64,000 bases of DNA from Saposhnikovia divaricata. Taxonomy: Eukaryota; Streptophyta; Magnoliopsida; Apiales; Apiaceae. The number at the start of each line of letters is the position of its first letter. Position 1 is the stretch's first letter. This document shows positions 34,314 through 46,723 of this stretch, piece after piece. The translations under genes and the position numbers were made by a program. The notes beneath the pieces were generated by a model. The model was not told the DNA's origin, searched no databases, and saw only the letters and a list, made by a program, of their open reading frames with translations. The DNA lies in the NCBI GenBank assembly GCA_036435485.1, contig CM071596.1, positions 14,474,001-14,538,000 of the forward strand, in the 5' to 3' direction.

Positions 34314-35551
34314 TCTCCCACTTGACTTATTTGTTAAATAGTTTACGCACTCCCACTTTTCATGGAGTCTTCATATTTCCAACTCCAATCAAACTAACTT
34401 GTTTGATAAACTTTTTCTCTTAACTCACACTTTTCACATAATATATGATTTCTTTATTCACTCCCACTATTTGTAAGAATAATATTCACTATATCACAAA
34501 CTTAATGTTTCTTGATCTTATCAAATCAACATGTTTGATAAATTTCTGGAAAAAAATATCCCTGTAATAAGTTTACAATTATATTACTAGTAAAATGTAT
34601 CACATTTTCACTTTCACTTCGTGCATTGCAACACATTCATATCTCATATAACCTTTCCAACTTCAATTCCACATTATTATTTAAATGTGTATCCTGAAGT
34701 TGAATTCCCAATTATCAAGATCTCCTTCGATACATATATTGCAATAAACAATAACCCCAGGCACATCTACCTAATTCACCAGTTTGTTATACAACGTACT
34801 CTTCAAGTACTTGATCATGATCCTCTTTATAGCCTCTCACTAGGCTCAATAAAAATTGCTTCACTATCCACTCACATGGATAACAACATATGCCAAGTTA
34901 AGTCAATCGATCACACAACATAAAATACATCGAATTTCCGACTACTTGCGCATATAATACACTTCATGATTTCATTCCCGCATTAATCATTTCCCCTCTA
35001 AAAATAGGGTTCACACTGGACTGCAATTCGGCATCCTAAAATGATTAAACATCATACACACTTCTTAATTCAAACTCAATGTTCCTTTTTATCCCTCACA
35101 AACCGAATTCTTGGAACATTTGAAATTTTTCGAATATCTTTCATCACAAATTTTTAATGAGATCCCGCAATTTAACAGTTCCTTCTCATTTTTCGCTAAC
35201 AACTTATCATCAAGATATTATCGTAAACGAACTCCCACTTTCAAAATTACTGACACAACTTTCTAATTCTTTATCGATATAAAATTCCCAATTTTCCCGT
35301 AAGAATTTTCTTCACCGGTCATGCCTCAAATTTATTAACACACCAACAACTTTTTTTTTATATTCATTTACAACCAACGAATTTTCTATATTACGTTGGA
35401 TCTCACAACTCCAACTTTTATTTCAATTCCATGAAGTAAAATTCTTTCGATTTCATTTCGAAAATTCTAATTTTATACTCACCATTCTGAGTATCACAAA
35501 GAAAAAACATCTTTTTCTTTTCACTATCTGTTCAAAGAGTCACTATAATTT
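34314..35551. other. interior of the copia-type element, 3' side
   Basis: No coding recognised. Many ACTCCCAC words on the plus strand. Could be decayed pol. Confidence 0.5.
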
Positions 35552-38500
35552 TGTAATAACCGCAAATTTTTTGAATAATATTTTCTACTCGTTATTTAAA
35601 TTTATTTAGGGTCAATGCGTTAATATATTTAATTAGCGTATTTTGGTTAAATTTTAAAATTTTATATTCATATGTAAATAAATGTTTATTATATCTATTT
35701 ATTTTTTTATTTATTAGGTATTTATTAAAATTAGAAAAAATTTAGGAAATAGGATTTTAATTTTGGACGGATATTATTTTTTTAATCGCGGAATTTATTT
35801 TAGAAAGCGAATTTGGGTCTCGTCATCCAGCAGGAAAAACGACGATTTCAATGTTTCGGTTTTAACCGTTCGAATCGTTAAATAGGAAGGAGGAGGCAGC
35901 AAATCCTATTTTTCGGAACAGCACATCTCTTTCACCAAACACCAAATATTCAGTACAAAACACAAAAATATTATATCACAAAACACTAAGTTCTTTTCAG
36001 CAATTCAAAACATTCCAGCACATTATTTTTGGTTGTGTCTCCCACGTTTTGTCCCCACGCAAAACAGTACAAGCCGTGTATTTATGTAGTTACAGCAACA
36101 GCTACATCATTTTTTTTAAAAACAAACACTACTATCCTATCTCTTTAAACACCAAACCCAGCTATATACATTCACAAAACAGAGCCGGCCTTTATTTGGT
36201 TCTCTGTACAAACACAACACAAAAGTTTTATTCTCTCACAAACCAAAAGCCCAACCATTTGTTTCTTCTTTCTTTCACCAAGTAGGATACAATCACAGCA
36301 GGTAGTACATATCCTTTCCTTTCGTTTCTTTTTTTTTTCCTTCTCTGTTTATTTCTTTCGGTGCATCCAATACATCATAGTCCTGTGTAATCGAGTTAGG
36401 AGTTTGCCTATTGTCCGAGTTACTTTGGGGGAGAGGATTGAAGTGAGTGTGTGCGCGCGTGGTGTGAGGTGTATGTATATACGTGTGTGTGTTGTTTTGC
36501 CGAAAAGTGATGTGTGGGTGTATATGTTGAGTTAATGTGTGTATACTAGCGTGTGTTTGTGTGTTTAAGAACTGCTAACCGCGGATGGAGTGGAGTGATT
36601 TGGGAGGTGGTGGCGGGCTGTGTGAGTGCCTGAAGTGTTTTGTGTTTGTGTGTGTTCTTGGTACCATGTTGTTCAAAGGAGGCAGGGGGAAGAGGTTGTG
36701 AGGGGTGACTTTGTGTGCTGGGTGTGGATGTTTATAGCGTGCGTGTGTATGTAAGATTGGTGGGTCTGTACAGCCGATTGGTGGGTGTGTGAGTGGTTAT
36801 GGTAACTGTATACTAATGGTTTTTTTTTGTGGTATGTGATCAAATCGCTGCTTATCTGTGTTTGTTTGCTGTTATATAGACTGTTAACAAATTTTGTTGA
36901 AATTTTAGTTAAGTTGGAGGTTTTAAAATCCTTCGGTTATGTTAATATGGCGATTGTTGTTAGAATAGATATTATGGTTGTGTTACTTGTCTGTAATCGA
37001 GGCTACGACTGTTTAGGTGTTAAGTTTTGTAAAAAAAATTGAGGTTTGGTTGGTTTCCAGAAAGGTTGCCAGGTTGGTAATCATATATTCATTGTGTGTG
37101 TATAGCAAAACGTTGGAAATTGGTGTTGAGGCTGTGTGTATGTTCTGCCGAGTTTTAATGTACCTGTCGGAGTTAAATTAAAGTCCTGCAATGCTCTTGT
37201 TAAAAGGATTATGCGATTTCGTGAACTATGGATTGTTGAGGATAGATTTTTGAATATGTAGTGAATTATTTATTTAATTATCTAATTGATTTATGTTTTA
37301 AAATCCAAAATTTTAAATCTTATTTAAGATAATTAATTTTAATTTAAAATTTATTAATATAATTGCTCAATTAATTTAAATATTAATTGAATAGTTGTAT
37401 TAATTTGTTTTCAATTACTTTAATTGTTTAAAAAAGGGGGAAAAATGTTTAAAAAAAAATTAGTTTATTATCTAAATTGTGAGAAATGAGAATACTTTTT
37501 ATAAAATAAAAGGAGTTTGATAAAAATGGAGTAATTAGTTTTAATTTGTTAAAAATAATCATTTGATGATTATTGGACAAATTAAGAGATTTATTATTGT
37601 GTCGATAAAACGTAGAATAATTAGAGTAAAAGGCAGTATTTATTGGGAAGTCGTATAATCAACTATTCGTATTATTTTTAATAACGGATCGAACCGGATT
37701 ACTTTCAGAGGCTAAAATTTGGATATTAGGTTAATTACGAGATTTAAAACGAAAGAGAAATTAACTAACGACATGGAATAAAAATTAGGGTTTTCTGTTA
37801 ATGGATGTTCGATCTTTTCCTAAAAATAGAAATATTATTAATTACGGTTTAAATTTAAAAATAATGGATTGTCGGTTTATTTTGAGAATAATTAAGTTAA
37901 ATTATTTACGAGACGTAAGACACGGAGTATCGTCGGAGCCGTATTTCTTCTTAAGTCGGATTTACGATAAATCTTGCGGGTTTATTTTCGTGGTTCGAAG
38001 AGAGATTTATTTATCCGGGGTTTATTATCCGATAATTACCGATCAGATTCTCGGGAGTTATGATATTATTATATTTAATTATTATTATATCGGCTGAGAA
38101 GTATTTTATTCTGGCGAATCGCTCACGTATTTTCTGGTTGACATTGTTAGTGCCTAGTTCTCGAGCCGTAGACCGAAGTCGAGCCCACGAGTAGAGTATA
38201 ATTTTATCTTCATTTTTCTGCACTTCAAGATCGAGGCGTCGTATGAAGAAAGGTAAGTTACCTCCATGGAATTGCTTGGTCAAGGTGCGAAGGATTTATT
38301 CGCGGTTTTCTGCTTTATGCTCAGGACCAGAGGCAAGTTTATCTATGCATACTCTATCGTTCAGAGTATCCGTATTTTGAAATATATGAAATGTGAGAAC
38401 TAGATTTAAATCCATAATTGCAAATTATCTACTTTATGCTCTATTGTGCATAGTATATCCTATATTGAAAGTATGTTGCATGTATTGCAAGACTACTAAC

Positions 38501-40445
38501 CGTGCTCTTTCATTCAGAGTATGCATGTTTTTAAAAATATCTATGATGAATGCTCTAGTGTAGTATTATGCTTTCTTAAAAAATGAAAGTTCTGCAAATG
38601 CCTTATTTAAAACTCTTAAATTCGTGAGAAATCGTTCAAGTCTTTTTAATCAGTTTTATAACTGCTTTCAATTTATCCCACTTGTGATTTTTATCCATTG
38701 TGTTATAAAAGTTTACAATTGTTCTTTACCCTATAAGAACTGTTTATATTCTGTCACGATTATGACACACCTCAATATCTGTTGGGAATGCGAATTCTCC
38801 TTTTTGAATATCCTTATCATATTGGGAGTCGTTCTTATTACTTCAAGACGACTCCACAAGATTTATTCTGATCCGCAAACCTTTCTTGTTCAAGGTTGCT
38901 ACTTTATTGTCTTGAATTGACATATTGTTTGTGTCAATAAAATAAATTAATTCCTTTTGAGATTATTGCGACGGCCTATTGTCCAGGTCGGTTTTGTACA
39001 AAGTGTAGACTGGCGATCGGCCAGAAGTGAATATGAATCCAATTCAATCAATTTTTATTCGGAGGAATAATCGTATGATCCACTGGTCAACATGGGAGAT
39101 GGCCCATAGGTTTCTTTCAGATCAACACGGGGAAAATAAACTCGTGGTATCGAAAGAGAATGTTTATATTTTGGCACAAATGTTGCCAGGTTGGCTTTTC
39201 AACCACCTTTACGCTAGCAGAATGATATTGTGGTACTTGCGACATAGTAGTGATCGTGCTATGGGGTATCACGGGAGTGCGGTACTTGCGACACAGCGGT
39301 TGATCGCGCTGTGGGGTATCGTAGAGGCGGAAGACTAGTATCTCAAGCTTTTCAATTTCAACTTCTTTATTCTGAGATAGATTGTTATCGTCTATCAGTA
39401 AGTGTTATCATTATCAAGACACATTGCCTGTAAAATCTTATTTTCTTCGTTGAGAATCAAGCGTCAAATCTTTTTGATTTGTTCTAAATTAATTCGAGAT
39501 TCAGACTGTCGTTGAAGCATTTGTTGCACAGTGACTGTCAAAAATCGAGAATGAATTGAGATCTTCTCAATTATTCAACTCATTATTGTCAGGCCGGTTC
39601 GGCAGCTAGGCATATGGGTGCCTAGTGGACAATAATGAGATTGTAATAGTTGCGAATTTCTTGAATGTTTGTTTAATTGAGAGTTGATGTACCTTCGTGA
39701 ATTTCTTAAATGTTGTCTCTTAGTAGCTGAAGCATCTGTTGCTCAGTTATTCAAAGTTTTATCGGAAATCGATATAAAAATTGTTGAGTTAAATATCAAA
39801 ATCGTTTATAAAGCTGTCGAGGTGAACTTCTTGTTGAATTCTATAAACCTCTTTCCTATAGAAAAATTTTCGTTATGAATATTTCGAGAATGGTATCATC
39901 CTCAAAGTTGGATTTTAAAACCTTCAAAGTTTTCCAAAAGTATTTTAGTATACTCTATTATATACTTGCTGAGCGCCTCTTTCGCTCATTCTTGCTTTTG
40001 TTTAAATCTTATTTTACAGAGTTAGATAGTGGATGCAGTTGACTTAGTTTAGCTCGAAGCAGGGCAAGTCATGGATCGAGTTGATGTTCGGCTCAGAGTG
40101 ATTCTGTATTTTGAGTTGTCTACCAGATGTTTAGTTAGACTGGTATGGTATTCATATTCCTGAGTTGTAATATTTGTTGTATTAGAATATTGTGGTTGTT
40201 GTATACCTTATGTCAAGGTGATACTAACAACATAAGGCTGTATAAGAGATTGTTGTACCAAGAGTTATAAGTTATTATAAGCATTTTTGGATTTCTTGTT
40301 TCCAAGTCTATAACCTGAAAAGATTCTTGGTAGTTAGGGGTCGGATGTCATGTTTTAGTTTTAACATTGGCAGTTGATTGTTTGGTTGTTAAGGTTTTCC
40401 GTGGTAGCGACCCATATCCCTGACCCCGGATTTGGGGGCGTTACA
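35552..40445. mobile_element. 4.9-kb insert with LTR-like ends, probably a giant solo LTR
   Basis: Starts TGTAATAACCGC and ends GGGGGCGTTACA, with TG..CA borders and a 5-bp target duplication AATTT (35547-35551, 40446-40450). I found no internal LTR pair, primer-binding site, polypurine tract or coding domain. Some plant chromovirus lineages (Tekay/Del) have LTRs of several kb with similar ends, so a solo LTR fits. A GT-rich zone is at 36430-36810, and a short tandem duplication with CGACA(T/C)AG and GGGGTATC at 39236-39325. Small open frames inside have no protein-like features. Confidence 0.7.
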
Positions 40446-41349
40446 AATTTCTTCTATAAAAGTGTTGTCTTTTTCAATAACGATTCCAAATTACCTTAAT
40501 ACCACGTATAAAAACGGTTTCCAACCAAACAAAATTATTTTAAACAAGAACACACATTTTCTAGTTCACTAGATGTATCAACTTAACCACACCTTGATAG
40601 CGTCATTTTTCAAAATACCTTTTAGAGTTCTGTAACTCCTTAGTCCAACAAGACCAACAAATTCTTGTTTATTAAATTCTGGGCACTTGCCCCAATTTTC
40701 TTGTAAATTAAATAAAAACTTATTTCAAAAAATTTCTCTTTTCATTTCTATATACTATCCATTCCGAGTATCATAAAAATATTTCTTACAAAATATTTTC
40801 TTTTAAATTGATAAATTTTCTGATTGTCTCCAAACAATCTATATTCCCCCTTTTTTTCTTTCGACTCCGTTAACAAAAATACAAATTACAATTATTTTGA
40901 CACATTTTCTTTTCCTTGTCGCTCTCCATTCTGAGAGCCACACAATTTTTCTCGAACACAGTATCGTCTACTTAAACGATAAATTCCTAACTCATAATTT
41001 ACAAATTTTATACTCCCATTTTAGAGTTTCACTAGAAAATGTCCTCCAGTATAGTTCGGTCTTTTTCAACGGTAGTTTCCAAAATATTCAGAAATAATTT
41101 ATTTCTCCATTTCCGGATTATATTAACAATAATGATGCCATTAAAAAAAAATCAAATATCATCAAATTCAGTTCTAATATATAAATCTTCTCACAAGATT
41201 TATAAACGAAAATAAAAAAAGAATTTATTAAAGAGATTAGATACATGCAAGCATGCTGGTAAAAAAATATTGTAATAAAGATATTATCACACACTATACT
41301 AGGAGGTATATTAGATAAAAAAATGCATATGTTATGCACACTAAAACAA

Positions 41350-41352
<3 letters not shown>

Positions 41353-41436
<84 letters not shown>
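41353..41436. repeat. (AT)n microsatellite
   Basis: About 42 uninterrupted AT units. Confidence 0.98.
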
Positions 41437-41439
<3 letters not shown>

Positions 41440-41866
41440 TATGAATACGATTCGATAAACTAGACCAATAAAGCAAACCAACAGTTACATAATCAAGCAA
41501 AGAAAATTGTTACAAATCCAATAAAGTGTTGCACCACATGAATGGTCAAAAACAGGAAACGTCCAAATCACGTGAATATGCAGAAAAAAATGCTGCTAAA
41601 CAGATATGATGAGCTCAAAAACAAATTATAGCTAAATATAAATATAGGAGGGACCCACAAACGAGTATTATGATGTATGTGACAAGCATGCGATATGATT
41701 GGCAAGCTAGTAAAATAGAACTAATTTGACATAAATGTTATTCTATCATAAAATAAGGAGTAACCAATCAAATATGCTAGGCATAAAAGTCAACATATGT
41801 ACACATCAAACAAAGAGAATAAATAATACATACACAAACGAGGCAAAAAGGAAGAAGTAGACCAAA

Positions 41867-41870
<4 letters not shown>

Positions 41871-41932
<62 letters not shown>
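41871..41932. repeat. (TA)n(TG)n compound microsatellite
   Basis: About 15 TA units followed by 16 TG units. Confidence 0.98.
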
Positions 41933-41935
<3 letters not shown>

Positions 41936-42170
41936 CAGAAATCAACGAACAAAAGCTAGGCAGTGGGCACATGGTTAGTAGAGAAGTGACAAGAGTAGTC
42001 CTCAACGCGAACGGATTATCGTAACAGAAGAAGAAATGGAAAATAAAAATCCAACAAAAACTGAAGAGACAAGAGGACACAAAAGCTGAGGCCCCCCACA
42101 GATCGCATGAACAAATATTCAAACCAGTCTCAACTCTTTAAGCAATTTCAAACCATAAGCTCTGATACAA

Positions 42171-42510
42171 TGAAGGAATAAATTATCTACAAAAATAATA
42201 TATATTACAATATTTGTGTGAAGAAAATGAAGAATATTTTTATGGTTTCCGAATAATAGATTGAACAAAACTTTTCTGCTCTTTCTCTAGGATCAACATC
42301 TAGGTAGACATCTCCCTCTATATATAGGCTCTAACATCTCTTTTCTCCACCCAAAAACCAATGTAACAGCCTTAATCAATCTTGCAATAAACATATCAAT
42401 TAATGATAAATAACTCCCATATTTACTATTGTAACCCCCACAATAGTAACTCCCAAATTAATATTTTTCCTTTATTTTTATATTTAATAAATAAGTCACA
42501 TAATACAACA
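42171..42510 (-). repeat. 5' LTR of the copia-type element
   Basis: 340 bp; the primer-binding site lies just inside it at 42159-42170. Confidence 0.92.
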
Positions 42511-42515
42511 AATAT

Positions 42516-42924
42516 AGTATAGATTTTGTGCATCATACTACACAAACTTAAAAAAAATCAAATACAATTTTTTAATAAACACAATACAATGAAATTAACT
42601 AAACAATTTAAATAATTATGTAGTTAATAAATAAAATAGTTGTTAGAAAATGGGTTAGCGGGTCAGTTCGAATAACCCATTTAATAAGTGGGTCGAGTTA
42701 ATGTCAAGATTTTGCGGATCAATGTCGACTTTTAATTTGATAGTAAGGAAATGATATGACACAAACAAGATTAGTAATATGAAATTGACAATCGTAATCT
42801 ATAATTTTTATTAATAAGAGAAACCTCCTTCTAATTGTTCTTTGATACCTAATTTAGTTTCATCATTATTTTATTCCACCCTAAATTTCTATTTTTCCTA
42901 GAATATTGTATTACTTTTAAATAA
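42516..42924. other. AT-rich intergenic DNA
   Basis: No gene. Around 42650-42720 the words GGGTTAGCGGGTCAG and GTGGGTCGAGTTAATG resemble the ends of short hAT-type elements, without a clear partner. Confidence 0.4.
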
Positions 42925-43066
42925 AATTAATTTTGTACTATATTTTATACCTCTCACATTGTTATAAGCGAATTGTCACTATCGGTTCCATTTACCTAAA
43001 ACTCCCTCCTCGTCCCTAGCATTATTGTGTTATAAAATTTTAGTCTATATTAACTGCAACCAATCC

Positions 43067-43550
43067 TGTTGTGGAATAAAAAGTAGGTGATGAATCGTTT
43101 TTAATGCTAGGGTTGGTGAGCTTCGAGCTTTAATGGTTGTTTTAGTGTTCGAGACTAATCGGTCCTCACAGAGTGCCTACGTATCTCGTATTGAGAATCA
43201 AGCCAAGACGTAGTTCTGAGAATGAGGGGTTAGGCCCTTTATATAGGCTGAAAAGCCTTAGAATTATGGTAGGATTTAGATACTTGGTGGGCAAGCCACC
43301 ACCTTGAAGAAGGTTCTAGACTCCTTCCTTGTATGAGTCTGTTTCCTTATTGAATTGAATACCTTGGAGGCTAAGTTTTGTAGGATTAATATCCTTATCT
43401 GACTCTTATTGCTGAGCTGTTTTATCCCTTTCAATATCAATTACGAATTTAATATTGAAATTAGAAGTTTGGGCCCCACATTTGGACCATGTTGGGCCTA
43501 ATTAATGCAACATTAAATATGTCTTTAGGGCTTATTTTTTACCCATATCA
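43067..43550 (-). repeat. gypsy solo LTR, same family as the intronic element
   Basis: Reverse complement starts TGATATGGGTAAAAAATAAG and ends CCACAACA, with target duplication AATCC (43062-43066, 43551-43555). 484 bp. It is alone, as left by recombination between two LTRs. Confidence 0.92.
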
Positions 43551-43678
43551 AATCCAATGACAGAATACTAGCAGCAGTTCAGATTTTTTAATAGCAGATA
43601 TGGTTTTGATCAACAAAGCAAATTTTAAAAGAGTAGAGCAGTGGCAAGTAATAAACAAGTAAACTAGAGATGTAGGTA

Positions 43679-43848
43679 TAGGGATGGGCATTCATCCCGG
43701 CCCACATGATCCCGATCCGATCCCCGCACCGAACGGGGTGGGGAATCGGGGATTTTTTCAGGTACGGGCCAGGGCCGGGATTTTATGTCTCCCCGGCCCG
43801 ATCCCCGACCCCCGTCCCGATTCTCAATCCCCGACTCGATTCCACCAC

Positions 43849-43904
<56 letters not shown>

Positions 43905-44295
43905 TCATTTATTATTATATACGAATTTCCAATACTTTATATTGGAAACAAAATGATATTTTAATCTTATTCTTTCTAGTAGTTAAACAACTTCATTTCC
44001 ATGTTATTTATAATTGTTTATTTAAGTAATATTTTTTTATCTTAATTTAGTGCTTAAAAAATTGTTTCAAACTCACTAGTTAGTGTTTAAAATTGTTTAA
44101 AATTTTATTTTTTTTGTTTAAAATGAAATTCCCCAATTCCCCGCGGGGATCCCCGTTACCCGTTTGGGCCGGGGACGGGGAATAAAAAATAATCCTCGAC
44201 GGGGATCGGGCCGGGGACGGGGATCGGGTTTGAATTCAGGGATGGGGGCGGGGATAGCACTCCTCGGTCCCGAAGTGCCCCGATGCCCATCCCTA
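43679..44295. mobile_element. short non-autonomous hAT element, GC-rich ends, copy 1
   Basis: Inverted ends TAGGGATGGGCAT, perfect 8-bp target duplication TGTAGGTA (43671-43678, 44296-44303). Both subterminal regions are packed with GGGGATCGGG and CCCCGAC words, against an AT-rich centre with an (AT)n run at 43855-43899. The open frames across it are compositional. A sister copy is at 59386-60035. Confidence 0.94.
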
Positions 44296-45839
44296 TGTAG
44301 GTAGATCAATTTCAGCACACAAAAATTTACAATTCTTAACAAACAAAGGTAACAATGTATAATATATCTAATTAAAATGAGAGGGTTTAGAGAGTGGCCT
44401 TGTAAGACGTGTGAAAACACTACCCTAAGGAATCGTGCCCCTTCTCGTGCAAGGTTTTCCGGCAACTCCTCAAAGGTACAACACCCAATTCAATTCTTCC
44501 TTTATGGTGCACGAACGATCAAGGATGTCAACAAAGATTTTCCAATGCTCTAAATAACACCCAAAATATATCAATTATATAATTGTGTAAACCACTAATT
44601 AATATTTGTATGTAGATGGTTGTAGAAACAAATAAAAATAAAACGAAGATAAAGAGAGAGTGTTGTTGCTACAAAGGCTGTGATGGAGAAAAACAGAGCA
44701 AGACAAAGACAATAGCAGTGTGTTTGTTGCTGTATATGTTTTTCATACTTTTTTCCCTTTTCACAAGAATTATATATATAGGGTTTTTGGATTGTAACCG
44801 AAATGCAATATACTAATGAGGTAATATTTTGTAATTAAGGAATATAAGGCAACGGTGCTTCCAACGGGCCAAAAAGAAACAGGTGAAAAAAGAAAGAATA
44901 AGAAAACTGAAATAAGTTTACATATTAATTAATTAAAGAAAGTTTTAAAATTTTATTCTTTTAGGATATTAGATGTTAATAAAATATCCAACATATTGTA
45001 CTACTAGATAAATATTTTTAATACAGAATTGCAGGATATATCATATATCTAACAAAAATTCCTAAACCGATCAAGCTGAATTCGATCGACTTGTAGCGAT
45101 TGATTTGCTATAATTAATCCAGCCGATTTTACTGTATTTAATCCGGTCATCGTTGTAACTGAGATTGGCCTGTTTTCTTGTGTTGAAATTTGAATATATT
45201 ATCGTTCTTAAATTATACTTGCAATTAAAAATAAGTTATTCCCTCCGTCCCTCTAGGTTGTTTACATTGGGAATGAGCACGGAGACTAGGAAAATGTTTA
45301 CATTGGTCTCTGGTTTTGACTAGAGATATTGGTTAGACTCAAAATTTTACTTATGTAATGTGTTGCTCATATTTCTGTGATATGTTAACTGCTATGTGAA
45401 CTTTGTTTTTAAACTCTGCTATGCAAACTCTGTCCGTTAACTGTTAAACTCTGTTAGCATGCTCTGTAGGTCATACACTGTTGACATGTTGGATAAACTC
45501 TGAGAAACTCTGATATTATTATTGTCTGAATGTAAACACTGATGAAGAAATATGTATGAAGCATGATTCTCAGTAAATAATCATGAATCCTTCTAAGTTA
45601 TTTGTGATCTAATCTTAGACTGTGCAGAAAATTAACACAGCATGATACTGTTTCATATTTATAGCATCTCGTAGTTTATTTATCCTAAACTCTGAGTCTG
45701 TAAATACTGTGTGCATTACCTCTCATGAATAACTTCTGATGTTGATGAGCTCTAAACTCTGTTAGTTATACACTGTTAATTTAAATGCTATTATTAGACT
45801 ACCCCCAAAGAAAATGTATATAGGTTGCTAAAACTCCTT

Positions 45840-45995
45840 TGAGATTATGTTGGTGTCTAGGACGACCCAGGAACTTACTGGTATATAGTAAGGGCTAAAA
45901 TTCTCTAATTTTTGGTGACTACTCAAAGACTAGGAAGACCCAGGAACTTATCAAAATGATAAGGGCTAAAATTATAGGATGTTTGGTGACTAGTT
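45840..45995. repeat. two-copy tandem repeat of about 80 bp
   Basis: CTAGGACGACCCAGGAACTTA ... TTGGTGACTAC is followed by CTAGGAAGACCCAGGAACTT ... TTTGGTGACTAG, each with AAGGGCTAAAATT. Confidence 0.8.
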
Positions 45996-46723
45996 CCAAC
46001 CTCTGATTACTGGAGAAATAAATAAAAAAAATTATTAGAAGGGGGTATAAATTAATTAAATGTTACTGTATATAAATCGTTTACTACAGAGTTTAGCATT
46101 CATCATACATTCAGTGTTTACTATGAGAGTTTGTGCATCAAGTGTTTACTGATTTACTTTATGGATTTTATGAAAAATTAGATACTCTAAAAATTGAATT
46201 GGTAAACTCTGCTATATACACACATATATTCACACCTGTGCAGTTTTTGAAAGGATTATGGTAATGAAGTTGGAGAATTGACAAACGCTGACGAATTTTG
46301 TCTAATACTCTGAGGTATATTTTCTTTCAGATAATTTACATACTTGGGGTAAAAAGAGTTTTGCCAACTGTTAATGAGTGTTGGAGTGTTAAAGTGTGTT
46401 GGTAATGGGAAAGAGAAAGTAGCAGTAATTATTGCTATAATTACTGAGCGTGCATAGTTGTTTTATTGCATGTGTGCCACGTGTCCCACTCACCCACTAA
46501 TGTGTCTCACTTACACATTAAACAAGGAATTTGTTGAGTATATTAATGTTTAAAACGATTGGGATTTACTTTTTCATTACAACTCTAATCATTTTTTTAC
46601 ATACATGGTTATTTTCTCTGCACACAACCCACTCACAGTCACTTGTTATTTCACTTGCACATTTTCACAAACACCATTCCTACATATCTTTTTCATTGCT
46701 ATTTTTTTCTCACATCGATTCTA

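Larger units (their letters stand above)
40446..42158. other. interior of the copia-type element, 5' side
   Basis: AT-rich leader-like sequence without gag. It contains two long dinucleotide repeats. Confidence 0.5.
33974..42510 (-). mobile_element. copia-type LTR retrotransposon without recognisable gag-pol
   Basis: LTRs of 340 bp (33974-34313 and 42171-42510), TGAAGGAATA to TACAACA, differ at about 12 positions by hand count. Target duplication AATAT is present (33969-33973, 42511-42515). A degenerate initiator-Met primer-binding site (minus TTGTATCAGAGC) adjoins the right LTR at 42159-42170, and a purine tract (minus AAGTGGGAGA) adjoins the left LTR, so it reads on the minus strand. After removing a 4.9-kb insert, about 3 kb of interior remains without a gag, RT or integrase I can recognise. 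Confidence 0.9.
43028..44993 (-). mobile_element. solo LTR (about 850 bp) carrying two younger insertions
   Basis: Reads on the minus strand from TGTTGGATATTTT to TTTTATAACA, with target duplication TATTG (43023-43027, 44994-44998). Subtracting the gypsy solo LTR and the hAT element leaves about 850 bp with no internal domain. A minus-strand TATATATAATTC box is near 44775. The copia-type start makes a copia solo LTR most likely. Confidence 0.75.
42925..45290. repeat. duplicated segment, copy B part 1, split by an LTR insertion
   Basis: 42925-43027 and 44999-45280 together match 16168-16550, including CACTATCGGTTCCATTTACC and GATCAAGCTGAATTCGATCG. The join is exactly where the LTR insertion with TATTG target duplications lies. 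It ends in the left part of the same Stowaway MITE seen at 16508. Confidence 0.85.

Noticed and set aside
36049..39878. Several 60-100 codon frames in the 4.9-kb LTR-like insert
   Set aside because: None shows a domain, exon borders or relation to its neighbours.
41294..42122. Frames with long Ile-Tyr or Thr-His runs
   Set aside because: Direct translation of AT and TG microsatellites.
43684..43956. Open frames across the short hAT elements (also 44118-44465 and 59367-59669)
   Set aside because: They span GC-rich subterminal repeats and AT microsatellites; compositional, not genes.
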